From: Wolfiporia cocos
Taxonomy: Eukaryota; Basidiomycota; Agaricomycetes; Polyporales; Phaeolaceae
NCBI GenBank assembly: GCA_029448655.1
Contig: JACCLO010000007.1
Span: forward strand, 2,914,001 to 2,978,000
Reading direction: 5' to 3'
Length of the DNA stretch: 64,000 bases
Shown: piece by piece, positions 35,501 through 48,617 of the stretch
How the letters are laid out: each line of letters begins with the position of its first letter
How positions within the stretch are numbered: the first letter of the stretch is position 1
Made by a program: the position numbers and the translations under genes
Notes under the pieces: model-generated
Told to the model about the DNA's origin: nothing
The model's database searches: none
The model's input: only the letters and a program-made list of their open reading frames with translations

Positions 35501-36452
35501 CGACGACCTTCTGCGCCTGCTGCACGCTGTGGCGCTCCGTCCCCGCGCCGGGCAGGCCCGCGGTCTCGGAGGGGTCGATGAACGCCTCGCCATATACCTC
35601 GTGCGATGGAGACGGAAGCTCCGACGGGGGCGAGGACGAACTCGTCGAGAGCGAGTCGTGCGTCACGGCGGGCGAGAGCTGGGCCATGGACGCGGGCGAC
35701 TCGGAGCGGTGCCGCTCGAGCGCGTCCGTGAGGGCGTGCAGTGCTTCGGGCTGGAAGAGAAGTCAGCATCGGCATCGAGGCGGCGGGAATTTGAGATAGG
35801 AAGCAGTAGAAGGCTGCGCAGCCTCTGACGTGTATTGCAGGGCAGAAACAAGCTATAACCAATCATCGATCAGACGCCGCGCGCGGGAACCCGCGTATAC
35901 GCCCCGAAAGTGCGGCGACAATGAGATGTTGCGTAGCAATTTCCGCGCGCGTGTGTCCGCTCGCCCATTGCCCCACCTCCAACGGACCAGCAGCGCATGG
36001 TGCTCACTGCTGTGGCCTGACAGGGAGGCCCCGAAGCGCGTCGATGACATAACGCACACGGCTGGCATCGGCTCTGCAGCCTTGCGATCAGCGCGCGGCG
36101 CGACCCACGTGTGCCGCCACGACGGAGGCAGGCAAACTGCGGATGACGGGGATCGCCGCACAGCGCCTTCGTAAAACACAGGGTGGAGACGTGGGGGACT
36201 CACATTCAGGCCGTGCTCGTCGAGGGCGCGGGGTGCGTCGCGCTCGTCGTCCCACTGGACCTTGCGGGGAGTCTTGGTGCCGCCGGACCTGCGGGTGCCG
36301 CCCGGGGGGCGGTTGTCGGCCGGGTCGGTGGGGTTGCGGGAGGGACTGCCGGAGTCCATGACGAGGGTGGTGGTGGAACGGGTGCTCGTCGGGCTGGGTG
36401 TGGTGCTCGCGGCGAGCACGCTCTCTATGGATGGTTGTACACGGGGGGACAT
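32515..36452 (-). CDS. PRM10/ThrE-family membrane protein, type-B allele, intact (unit 3)
   Basis: All nine exons remain open; the gene is one base shorter overall because intron 4 gains a base and intron 3 loses two. Against unit 1, the ThrE-domain exons carry five differences, all synonymous. Exon 3 carries one synonymous change. Exon 2, in the low-complexity N-terminal region, carries five synonymous and three changing differences (Ser to Asn in the EASETKK stretch, Ser to Thr in PPSERD, Ala to Thr in NGSAVSL). Intron 5 is heavily altered but keeps its GT donor and uses TAG instead of CAG as acceptor. The pattern argues for a functional gene under constraint in its membrane domain. Exon 1, intron 1 and the upstream region are identical to type A. 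Confidence 0.9.
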
Positions 36453-39400
36453 GGCATGGGAAAGGGAGAGACAGAGAAAGGAAGGCGAGAGGAGAGGAAT
36501 GGAGAGTGTAGGGGTATAGGATTCAAGTGCGGGGCAAAGAACGGACGGCAGGCCTCACAGAAAGGCGGCGTGCGGATGCTTTGGACGCTCAGCGGACGTA
36601 GTCGAGGAGAAGCCGCTCGCGGGCGCAGCGGGCGAGGATCACATCGAGAGGAAGCTGAGTCGACCGGGTTGTGAGGCGGGCGAGACACCAAGAGGCAGAT
36701 GGTGCTGCGAGAAGAGAGCGCAGCAACCCCAGGCCTGCGTGCTCACCTAACCCTACCCTGTGGGTCGGGACGCCGTGCCGGGATTGACGCCCAGAGCGCG
36801 TGTTGTGAGCGCGCGTCTCTCGCCCGGCTTGCGCTCTCATTCGGCCCATCGTTGCGGACAGAGATCTGGTGCGCGGACGGCTTGTGCGGCGAGATGCAGC
36901 AGGCCTCCAGCGATAAGTTCGTTCGTTAGGAGGGGACTGGGGGCATAGAGAGTGCGGTGGGCAGCACAGGCAGCGCGTTCACTTTCTATCGGCCGCGTTT
37001 CTAACGACTCGTATCCCCTCTCTCGGTGCACGGGCACATCTCGACGCATATCTACCGATCACCCGCGCAATCTACAGACGGCCCACTCAATCTCCCGATG
37101 CCCGCGCCCGCTCTCCCGTTCACGCCACCACCGCCGGCCGTCGCGTCTGCACCAGCAGCGCGCCCGTCTTACCTTTGCAGGCCATCCCGCCGTGTCTCTG
37201 CGCGAGAACCGCGCCAGTCTTTGCAACCGTCTGCGCCGCCCCCGGTCCCTTGTGCCTCCCCCGCGCTCTCTCGCCTCGCCTGCAGTGCCCGCACGGACGC
37301 CTCTCGCCCCTGCAGACCGCCTCCTCTCCCCTCGCCGCAGAATCAGCCGTCCTCCCTTGGACCGACCGCCCGTGCCCCCGCTTGATCACGCACGCCCCTC
37401 CACGCCGTCGGTGGTGCGCCGCCCCACCTGCAGGCCACCGCGGCGCGTGCGCGCACGGCGGGGACGGACGAAGAGCATGGACGACGGGTGCGGACGAGGG
37501 CGTGGGCACGGCAACATGGTGAGTTCGTGACACTGCGAGACCCGTCAGCAGCGACGCCTCTCCACGGAACGTGTCCTTGGGCGGCGGCGGCGGCATCTTC
37601 AGCGTCGTCGTCGTCCGTTGTCGCCCACGTCCGTTGTCGCCGAGGCAGGCGACCGCTATGCCGTGCGCCCGGCTCAACATTCAACGTGGCACTTGCTGCC
37701 ATCTCCCGATGGCGACCGGCCCCCCAACGGCACACCCATCCGTCCGCCCCTCTTAACGATGCTGGAAGGGTCAGCAAAGTCCATCACGGTGAGCGCACCC
37801 GCCACGTACCATCGCGCTCATGAGCACCGTTACAAGCAGCGACGGCGGCATCTTCAGCCCTGTCGTCGTCGTCAGGCGAGGCTGGTGCGCGCGCCCGTCT
37901 TGTGTGTGGCGAGCATGCTTGACAAACCGATAGCTGTAAGTGCGTAGGCAGCGCACGAGCGCAGCACAAAGGGCATGTCGCGAGTGCAGAGCACAAGTGC
38001 AGACGTCGCGAGACCGCCCAGCAGCAGTCGCGCAGAGGGTGGAGTGGCGGCGGCGGCGGCGGTCTGGGTGCGGGTGCGTGCTGTTATCCTGACATCGGTG
38101 ACGTGCAGCGCGCAGAGCGTGCGATGCCGGCGGCGGGCACACCGGCGACGTGCTGACGTCCTCAGCCCCCACTCATCGGACGCGGTGCTGGCTCACGTAC
38201 GCAAGACGGTCAGGACGCATCGCACGACGACGCGCTTCAGAGCGGATGCCGACCGGCCGCTGCGCGTCCACCGTGGGCGCGGGCCGAGAAAGCACTCGAG
38301 GCCGCACAGCAACACCGCTCGCCCCTCGCCCGCCCGAGCCGAGTCGCCGCACTGAGGAGCACGCCCACGCCGCTCAGTTCTCCACGGACGACATGGCAAC
38401 AGCTACGCCCGCGAGCCCAGCTCGTGGCATCCGTCGGCGGCGAGCACAAGCCTGACGTGGGCCCCGAGGAGGGCCCGTTCCTGCACGGACCCGCCTGCCA
38501 AGGCAGCAGCTGCGCGCCGGTCGAGCGGCATGCACGGCGAGGGGCGAGACGTCGCTCCAGACGCACCGTCCCTCGCCGCGCACTCCTCTCGCACAGGACA
38601 TCGCGTGAGCTCGATCCGGTACGACGCTCACAGGAACTCACCTGGGTAGAAGACGACCGGCCCACCGGGGAGATGCAGACGCGTGGCGTGCAGGCATGCC
38701 GACAGCGCTGGCTCGCTGGCTGACCTCGACGCTTCGGACCCGTTCAGCAGCGGCCAAGTGGAGACGCGCGAGCCCACCTGGAAGAGGAGTCGTCCGCCAC
38801 ACCCTCGACCTCGGCGCTCCTCCAGTGCAGCGCGCGCTGCACTGGCCGAGCGTGGCCATAATTGACCGCACGATCGGCAGGGTACGTGCGCCGTCGAGCA
38901 AGCCTGGAGCAGTGGGCGAGGTGAGCACACGAGGGATTGGCGACGAGAAGGGGGCGACAGACCAGCATGGGTGTCCGTCGTGCGCACGCAGGATGGCAAG
39001 GAGACCGGTGGGCACCTATGGCTTGGCGAGGGAAAGGCGCGATGCGCAAAGGCCATCCATCGCGCACGGTCTGCCTGTGAGGTGACGAGGCTAGCAGAGG
39101 ACCGGCGTGCGCGGACTCTGGTCGCGGCCAGAGCCCGCGGCGGGTGGCGGGCGTCGGTGGGTCCGGCCTGGTTGTGTCGAGTGCACGGGTCGCCACCGCC
39201 GGGCCTCGTCACGAGCGATGCAAAGGACGGATCGCAGCGAGGACGAGGTGAGTGACGATCGAGGAGCGCTGATTGGGGACGGGACAGACGCAAAGGGGGC
39301 ACGGTGAAAGATCTGGAGCGGATGGGGTCAGCAGGCATGTCTACGCACGGTTCCGCGGACGATGCAGAGCTCGAATCGTTCGCGCAAGGGCATCATCCTC

Positions 39401-39505
39401 GATGCGTCCCGGCATGCAAAGGTCAGCGCGCAAAGCCGTTCTGAGGGTCAGGATGAGCATGTCGTCGTCCGGTAAGAGAGCAGGATACCCGCCGGACTCA
39501 ACTCG

Positions 39506-40119
39506 TTACCCGTGCCCGGTGCACGGGCGTGCACTGGGGACACGATCCCAACCTGTCGAGACACGCGACGGGGTCAAAATACGGCGGCGGCCTTCAGGTT
39601 TGTTTGGGGCGAGGCAAGACCCTTCTTCCGTCGCGGACCTGACGGAACCGCACCGAGTGGCGACGAGCAGCGCTGCGCGTGGAACCGGCCATAAGTACGA
39701 CTGTCAGTCCATGCCACTTTCTTGCCATCGCATCGCTCACCGTGGCGGTGCGATTGCAGGGTCGATGCTTACGAGGGCACGATGGTGGCTCGAACGGACC
39801 AATGGCAGAAATTGGGATGGGGGCACAAACGGGGATCCGTCGAGAGTGACAAGCAGATATATGTTGGGAGGTGCGGCGAAGGTCACAAACCAAGTCCGAC
39901 GCATCGGTTATGCCAGCTGATACTTACGAAGGTGAACGTTTCGATCAGATCGTCCAACGAGAACACACCACGCGCAACTCGCCGGGGAGACAGATGCCAT
40001 CCCCATATTACGTCTTGCTCATGCGCTACAAGATCGGATGCGCGCTCGCAGCAGAGTGTCAGGATTCCGACCTCGGACAGCAAGCGACGAGTTGCCTTTT
40101 GATCGCCGCTCAAGATCAT
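39506..40119 (-). pseudogene. Weak candidate spliced gene, disrupted type-B version (unit 3)
   Basis: Exon 1 is retained with one silent and one changing difference (the Val before the donor becomes Phe). The proposed intron-1 acceptor reads cgacgg where type A has cgacag, removing the AG. The exon-3 equivalent loses 13 bases near 39626, shifting the frame. Either the gene is dead here or the proposed structure is wrong. Confidence 0.3.
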
Positions 40120-40315
40120 CCGTGAGAGCGGCCACGATATACGCTCGCCTACACGATGGGCTCGAACCTAGATATATGAGAGTCAGGTGCGATTGGTATG
40201 TTTCCTATCGCATTGCCGGGTATGTGCTTGCCTGCCCACCATCTCAAGCCTTGAGCTGGCAACTGATCGTAGTGTGGCGAGGCGCGCGACAGAAGATACA
40301 TGTGGACGATCCGGG

Positions 40316-41069
40316 CTATCGGTCTACGTAGTCCTCCTCGTTAACGGTAAGAGCACTCTTTACGGCAGAAAATCGCAACCTCTTTGACCTCGTTTCAGGG
40401 TCACGCTGGCGGCCTCGTGCCGACAGGTAATCCGAGCGCCGGCATCTTGATCGCACGGTCGAATGGAATCCCGCCCGTTCCATCTTGTTGTATTCCGCGT
40501 CCGACAGACGACGAAATCGTGTGGCACCTCGTTCCCAGCGAATCCAGAGCATCTCAAGCTTCCATAGTGTGCAGCATCCCAAGCTGATGTTCTCAAAGGG
40601 CAGCAGCCCGTACGGCCACCCTTCGATTATGACCCTATGGTCCCTCACGATCCTCGTCCAATAGGTGCTCCACTTCATCCTCAAATTTTTGCAACCTGTT
40701 ATCTCCCCTGCATTCGGCAAGCCGCGCGTGTCAGAACTCGGCACACGATGGCTCCATTCAATCAGGCTCACCCAAGCTCTGATCGATTCGCAGGCGGACC
40801 TGGCTGCGTGTCCAGCTGGCCTTTTGCTTGTATGTAAGTTTCCGATCTGTCGGCGAATATGGGTCTCGTGAGCGAGCTGTCGACTGGACCACTGACACTG
40901 ACCTTTGTGGGACAACAGATATTCTGAACGTTGCATCTGCACGTGTGTACCGGGCATCGCTCTGAGCCTGAAAACTGCCCCGCCGGCTTTGACTCGAACA
41001 TGAATATTTATCCCAGATGGTGCCGCTTGATGCTCACGACATCAGCCGTTCGAGACCGCTGGAATGCAT
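40316..41069 (-). CDS. Hypothetical 'VxxEGWP' protein, type-B allele (unit 3)
   Basis: Same structure at +32245. The last exon differs from type A at four sites, in codons for Arg (CGG/CGA), Gly (GGG/GGA), Phe (TTC/TTT) and Ile (ATT/ATC). All are silent, so the protein is unchanged although the surrounding spacer differs by substitutions and indels. The first three exons and the introns show no difference. Confidence 0.7.
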
Positions 41070-41560
41070 TGTGCGTTATTCTGATATCGTTGGGCCACCA
41101 TAGACGTTCGACGCATCTGTTCTGATCAATTCAGGCGAGCCAGATGACGGCATTGCACCTGCTCACTTTCCTTGCAGTCGCCTATGGGATGGGTCATGGG
41201 TACAATCCCAATCTGTTCACGAAACGAAGATGTCGGTACAATCGGCAACCTCGTTCCCCATCAGACACCTCGCTTCACACGTAGGTGGCCCTCGCTTCTC
41301 GAATCGTGAACATCATCCATCGTGCATGTTGAGTACGTACAAGAATAGTCAAATGACGGCAGATGCACGATGCGCAGCATGAGGACCGGGAGTGACGAGT
41401 CCCACCGTGTTGATCGCCCCATTCCCCTTGATCGTCTGGCGTCGGTGGACCTTTGACCTCAAACAAACCAGATAATGTCAGCTGACAGAGAAAGAAAAAA
41501 AGAAAGAAAAAAAGTCATCAAGACGTAAAATCGCATACCTCCATACGACGATTTCCCAAT

Positions 41561-41596
41561 CATGGAGCATACCGATCAACGGCGGTATGCTCCATG
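41561..41596. repeat. Perfect 14-bp inverted repeat (unit 3)
   Basis: Arms and loop are unchanged although unit 3 is type B on both sides (differences at 41342 and 41716 flank it). Confidence 0.85.
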
Positions 41597-44500
41597 GTTG
41601 CCAAGTCTCGCCTAGAGTCAGAGTCCCTCATGCAGCATACTGGCCTTGCCGAAACCTTAATAGGCGATCAAGGTGTCCTTTCCCATAGGCCATGAGCATG
41701 GTGAGCGATGTTCAGGTTCAATATTTGGACACTCTCTAATCCATTTTTTCAACATTTGAGCGTCGACGAGCTCGAGGGGCAACACAACATTGAGGCCTCC
41801 GAGCGATGCTGGCGTCAGTATGGACAGCGGGAGAATGGCTGTCGGCTACGTTGTCGCGTATGTGTCTTCTCCGTCGCGCCACGCTGTGCAATTGAATGCA
41901 CATTCTTCGTTTTCGTCTGATTGGCGTGTTGGCCGCATGAGCCGCCAGGGCAGACTCGGTAAGCAAGAGCGATGCCAGAGCATGCACACTGCGCAACCGT
42001 GTTTCAATGCCATGTATTAACGGCATAATGTACATTCAGCACGACGCGCAAGCGGCGGCGGCAGCGGCAACGCAGCGTACCGTTCCGCCATCCATGGCAT
42101 CACGGGGTCCACAAGGACATGATCGCGAAGGGAGCTTGTGGGTGCCCATCAGACGATGGGCCAGCGGTCTGGATGAATCTGACTGACGATAAGGAAGGAT
42201 CTTGTGACCGTGACCCATCTAGTGACCCTCCAGGTTGGTAGCGAGCGGCAGGCGAGCCGATGGACCCATCGATTTGGGGCACCGGCGGAGACGACAACGA
42301 AGCGGACGAGCCGAGGGAGGTGTCATCATGAGGTAACGGGACAGCGGGGAAGGCTGGGCACGCGCCACGAGGCTCGCGAACGTCTGGCGTCTAGGCCTAG
42401 AAGTGTCCGCTGCCCGCACTGTGCTGCATCGCACTCACCAGGGCCATTACAACATCGACATCGACGCGGGCGCCTTCGTCTCTCCTGCCGACTCACTTGG
42501 TGCCCCTCCACATCGATTCCTGCACAGCATAATGCGCTCAAAGTGAGTCGTTCTCCTCTATCGTCTGGGCTCACCGCCGTCACAAGAGGCCCCCGCGATA
42601 GGCCCAGATTAGAGTCTGAATTGCACGCGTGGCCACAAGCGCCCTCTTAGCCGATCTCGTAATCCCGTCCGTTCATTCGACGGTAGTCGCCGTCTCTGCT
42701 CACGAGGACAGAGGTACGCGAGGCTTCGTGATTCCTGTTTCAAGGAGGTTCGAATACCATCGGCGGTCGCGGCTGTACCAGCGAGTGCGCACGGACCTGG
42801 TCAGCACATATAAGAGGGCGAGCGAGGCGAACGTTGTGCCCAGCGGGTTAGCCCTTCATCCTCTCGTCCACGTCACCCTTCTACTTGTATTGTGACCTTG
42901 TCGACTCGGGTCAAGGCTCCACCACCCCTCTTTGGGTGTGCTCTTGCTACGCGGTGAGTTGTCTGCCAATCCTGCGTTGCCCAAGTGCTTACAGTCACCT
43001 GCCCCACAGGTTGTGACCGTTTGCAGCACGGGACAGCGTGTCCTGCTGCTGGCCGCTGGCAGCACCACCTCCGCCCTGCAGAGCATTACCGCATCGCAAA
43101 CGTGCTAGGTGAGCCGTTCGCTCCTATACGCTCGTCTGAAATCATTCACTTACCACGTCCATTCGCGCCCTACGGCGTGCCGAGTACCCATCGTTACCAC
43201 CGTTTTGCCACGCTACGCCCGTTGATCGGTGAGTTATCGGTGTCCTCGTTCTGGATGATCGTGCTCACGTTGCATGTGCCCGGTGCCGTCCCTCAAGCCG
43301 GTCGTGAGACCTCAGCTTCTTGTCGGACCCGTTGTGCTTGACAGGTCATGCAACATGGCTCATATGCCATTGCTTGTATCCCACCATCGCCGGTGAGCAT
43401 CCTGCATTTCACCCTCATACTCATCTTTGCAGCCGATTCCGGCCACGTCACGGCGTCCGCTTGACCATCGCCGTCGCTTTCGCGCGCGCGCGCTATCGTT
43501 CGGCCCTCCACGAATCGGACGTTGTAGATCGTTGTATAGATTTATTGATTGTGTACGACGTTACGCGCAGTACATGGCACGTAGTGTGCATTCTCGTAAA
43601 TTGCACTAGCAGGCCCTTGTAAGGCACCGCGGCACGACACGCGGCCATCATGTCAAGCCGTCCTGCCGCCCATCGTCGCCTCCAAGGCAGTATCACCGTA
43701 GAACATGTCGCCCGATGCGCAGCGTGCCCTCGCTGGGCACAAGTTGAGGAAGCACCCACCTCGGCACCCGTCCCGTGCGCCCCGTTAACGACCTCCACGG
43801 CACGACTTTGGACGGTGCGGTGCGCGCAGCCGCGATGCATCTGAAGTGGCCTACGGTGCACGCGCTCGATGTGGACTTGTCCGGTCCCGTTAGTGTCTCT
43901 TGTGAACCGGTCACGCACCTCGCGATGGGACGTACCACGTAGCGTGGCGTACGATTCTGAAACGGGGACCCGTAGCGCGTCACGGCGTGATGTTCGGGCA
44001 CCATGACGGGTCCCTCCGCCATCCACATTGCGCACCATGAGCAGCGGCGGGTGACGACGTACCCATGGGCCATGGCCCGTTAGAAGCCACACAAGTCCGC
44101 CGCTCGCCGCATCGAGGTCCACACCTTGAACGTGCTGTCACGCTCGCCTCCATGCAGCGCGAGCTTGACGAGTCCATCCAGCACGCGGCGTTGGGATAGA
44201 ATCGAAAGGGAAGTGCAGGCCGCGTGCGTGCGCTGCTGGCTCCATCAGCAAGGCAGTCGCCTACCAGATCGTACCGCCCGCTGCCCACCAATCTGCGTGC
44301 CGTCCCAGCCGTCGTGCATGACTCACCGTCCCAACGCCCCACCACGCCGAGAGCATCCTGGGTTGACCTCAATATCGACCACCGCAGAGGCTGCGAACGA
44401 TCTAAAGTCCTGTACGCGAACAACGGCGGTGCCGTGTACCTGAGTGCACCTCCCTGCCTCGGATGTCGTCGTCTCCCTCGTGCGCATCGGCCGAGACGTA

Positions 44501-47500
44501 GGCGTTCCACTCGTCGGGGACTGCGGAGGGCGACGTCTGCGGTGCATCAGCCAGAGTGCACGCCGACCCCGGGCGCATGCGCGGTCGTGGACGGAGTCCC
44601 GATCGACGCGGACACTGCGTGCATGCGGTGAGGCAGCCAGACGGCATGGACGACGCAGCGAGCCACTCACCGTCCTCCCCCGACAGGCTCGCGTGCCCAT
44701 TCACGTTCCTCTTCGCGCCCGCGCCCGCGCGTTCCATCTCTTTTACGATCTCGTTGAGCAGAAACTTGACCAATTTTCGTGCGCGTCCTGATCCATCAAC
44801 CGCGGAAGAGCTCGGTGAGCGAGCGCAGCGCGGTATGCTCGGAGTACGGCAGAGGCTGGGTCGATCACAGCAGGTGGGAGGACGCGGAGGCACGGACTTG
44901 GGCCAAGCGAGGCGTGCGGCAAGCAGAGTACAAAATACGAAACGTTTACTTGCGAAGAGTAAAGAATTTTAAAAATTGTAACCAGCCACAGTTCGAGAGT
45001 AGTCTGAATCCAGTTGCACATCCCGACGACGCGTGCCACAAAGTGCACCAAAGGACAATCCACCCGTTTCCACACCCTGCACCGCCGCCTGATTCCCGCT
45101 CGGGCGAGGCCCGCATCCACAGAGCACGCCCTGGGCCCAGGTGGTGTGTGAGATCCCTCTGTTGCGTCCCACACGAGGGACGCATAGATCAGGCGGGGAC
45201 AACGGCACTGACGATGCTTACTTTGTCCATGCACGCCCACTTTCGGTAGGACCGGAGGACACGTCTCAACCCGCGCCCCGAACTACACCCACCAGGCCCT
45301 CTGCCGCGAGGGGAGCCGCGGCATCGTTGGGCGGTCTGGAGGGCTACGGCCTGCGAGAGATTGCTGTTGTCCTCCTGGGCCGTTTCAGGCCCGGCCCGGC
45401 TAGGGCGCGGTTGCTGGCATTGAACTATATCTTGCTGGTATTTAACGTTCGGACCTTCCCACTCGCAGAGCGAACGCGCGGGGCATCCTGTGCGTGGCGA
45501 GGATTGCCGCCTTCGTGCTGTGGCTGGTCGTGAGGAGAGAAAAGAAAAGAGGACGCGCTGGTAGTGGCAGTGCCCTCGATCAGGCAAGTGTGGTTCACGC
45601 TGCATGGGCTGTTTACGAGCTGGCACTTTGCTCTTCGTCAGCCCGTGTTTTGTTCCGAGAATATGCTATCTTTCCGTCGTCGTTTTCGCTCGTGCGAGCA
45701 ACTTGGCCTTCCATCTCGTACAGACTGAACCGTCGCATGCATGTTCGCCCGACGACGAGGGAGCTTGAAGAGGTAACCTTACACTTCGTTCCATGTATAT
45801 CGGGATGTGCGGAATCATATAACCCGCCGCTGCGCTTCAATCCTCTTGACCTGCCATGCTCTGAACCAACGACCAAGAAACCCTGGACGATGGGGGCTAT
45901 TGTCGTATCGTCTTTGCACCGTGCACCGCTATCCAAACACTTCTGTTCGCTCGTAATCTCCAACATCCAAATCGTCTCCCTTGTCACCGCTCGCAGCCGC
46001 TCGCTCGCTGCGGCGCAGGGTTAACAGCCGTCGTCGTCGATCTCCTGGCCGTTCGTATAGCACCCCACCGGGGAGACGAGGTAGATCACCGTGCCCGGTC
46101 CAGCTCGCCGCATGCGTAGGCATCCGGTCGACAGTGAGTGCGACGAGCCTGACACCAGAGGTACGGTCGCAACATCTTGGCCCGTGTCAGCACTCATTGG
46201 GTCTGAGGGGTCATCCAACATGGCTCTTGCACGATCGCCCGTATCCGCCCGTCGCCGGTGAGCCGGTTTTTCTCCTAGGCCTTTCGCACACTCTCATCTC
46301 ATCGATACAGTCTGTTCCGACCACTGTGCGCGCTGTGAATCGTGCACTATCATATGGCCCTCTGTGAATCGGACGTCGTGTATATTGCTGAATAAACCTA
46401 TTGACCGTGCAGGATGATACGTGTAGCCCACGGCACGTAGTGTACGATTCGTAAATCGCGCCTGCAGGCCCCCTGCAGGGCGCCGTAGCCGGATGTGCGG
46501 CCATCCGTCGAGCCGTCCTGCCACCAAGGCCGGACGCAACGCGCAAGGCTGCAGCGGACGTCGACGCGGCACCGCGGCACGCGTGCATCGTCGCCCAACG
46601 CCTCGACCGTAAAACATGCCGCCCGACGTGCAACGCGCTCTCTCGCCGACGCGCCGGGACGATTCAAGGGAGCACGCACCTGAGGAGCCATCCCGTGTGC
46701 TCCGCCGACGACCTCCTTGCGCGGTGGACCGCCGCTGGGCGATGTGTTCGCGCCAAGGTGTGGGGCGACCGCAGCAGCTTGTGAACGGGTCATCCACCTC
46801 GCGATCGGACGCACCGTGTAGGGTACGATTCCGTTAAGAGGATTTGCAACGTGCACGGCGTGACGTACGGGCACCATATCGAGTCATTCGCGTTGGATAC
46901 GATGAGCGGCGAACGTGGTCCAGCCCAGATGCAGGCCACGTACAGGTCGTCTGGGGAAAGAGGCAAGCAGCGTGAGTGCGCTGCTGGCGTAGAGGCGGCT
47001 GCCTCGTCCGTAGGCTGCCAGAGTTAGTGGGCGAGAGATACTCACCGGCGTGCGGGCGTGCTCTGGACGGCGCGGCGTGGGCAGCAGATGGCCCCAGAGC
47101 AGTCACAAGAGGTGCGAGTCGCGCAGGTGCCAGGGTTGCTGTGCTTTCGAACGACGTCCGCTGCGTGCGAGGTGCTTGCGAGGACGGGCGCGCGGGCGTC
47201 GGGATGTGCTGGGTGGACGGGAGGACGCGGAGGCAGGGACTCGAGCGAGGCGAGGCGTGCGGCAGGTAGAGTAGCAAGGGCAGACCCGAGCCGCCACCGA
47301 GCGTGCACGGTCGTGGACGGCGTCCCGATCGACGCGGACACTGCGTGCATGCGGTAAGGCGGTGAGGCGGCCAGACGACGCGGCGAGCCACTCACACACA
47401 CAACGCTGAATACTGGTAAAACGGCAGACGCTGTTTTGGCTAGCATTCGGCGGATTTCGTGGCCAGGCCAGAGAGATGATGTCGAGTACGAATCAGACTG

Positions 47501-48617
47501 CAAGGGAATGTCTGAGATGAGAGATGAGATGGAGCTCATCTAGATAATATTTGCCTCCGCCCTGAGGGTCCGAGAGAGAACGCATCGCCGCCCAGAGCAG
47601 ACGTGTCTGCGAGGATCGCCGCGTCGGCCAAGCTGTCCGGGGCATGTATAGGTCAAATCTTGAAATCCGCATCCAGCGTCGACGACAACGGACTTTCTGG
47701 CTGCGTTTCGCTCGGATAATGGTCACGGGCTAATAGCGCTGGAGTCGCTCGAGGACAATGGCGCGCAGTGGCCCTCGTCTTCTCAGAAAAAAGCAGCTGC
47801 GCAGCTTCAACTAGATACACTTTGTACATTACTCTACCAGAAAATGTGAGGATCCACCATTGATAGTTCCTGCACCGGCGCTGCAGCTACGACGCCGCCT
47901 TGTCGTATCAAACAATGCCACCAGATGATATTCAAACACCTATCTATCTCTTACAACATGCACTCACGGCAAACCAATCGCATAAGACAACGCTAAGCAA
48001 CAAGGTCGGCGGACACGCGCGCCGTCGCATTTTGTACACAGATGATGACGATGACGCGATGAGGGGGCGGGATGGGAAATAATCGTGTCCTGTGGTATGC
48101 AGGCACTCTACTACACGCAAACGGGATCAGGGGTGTGCGCGGACGCGGCGAGGGTAGCGGTAGACGTGGGGTGGTGGTGGTGGTGGTGGTGTATACTCTG
48201 TGGGGCGCGGGGCGGTAACGGTAACGAGTGCCGCACTTCTAAATCATGCAACGACGGGCCCGCACTGTCCGAATGGAGAACCTCTATGAACGTGAAGTAG
48301 AATCAATTGCAGTGTACGATAGGTGACGCGTATGTAGTTTGTTGGTATGCTATGGATGCGGCGGCGCGGCACGGCGCGGAGCGTTCGTTTCAACAAGACG
48401 AGAGCAAGCCGGGACGAGATGGTGAGGGTAGATGGAAGGGGCGGAGGAGGAAGGGGAGAACGGGTAGGAGAGCAGCGCGCGAGACGCAATGGGCCCGAGA
48501 CTTCTAGATGCCGGGACATTTTGTGGGAGATGAAGCACGAGAAACGGGGCGGAGCACGCAGGCAGAGGCGGCGGACATAGGGTGTGCGACGGGGGCAGCG
48601 TCGCCAGCGGTGTGTTT

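Larger units (their letters stand above)
32265..48367. repeat. Tandem unit 3 of the 16-kb repeat (type A then type B)
   Basis: Length is about 16,103 bp. It is identical to unit 2 up to 33364. From 33365 it is a diverged version ('type B') with substitutions and small indels, and the offset from unit 1 drifts from +32264 to +32233. Two long blocks inside it, 35398-38329 and about 42997-44356, show no differences from type A. The last few hundred bases (from about 47.79 kb) begin to show the 1-2 base indels that dominate the start of unit 4. Confidence 0.95.
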
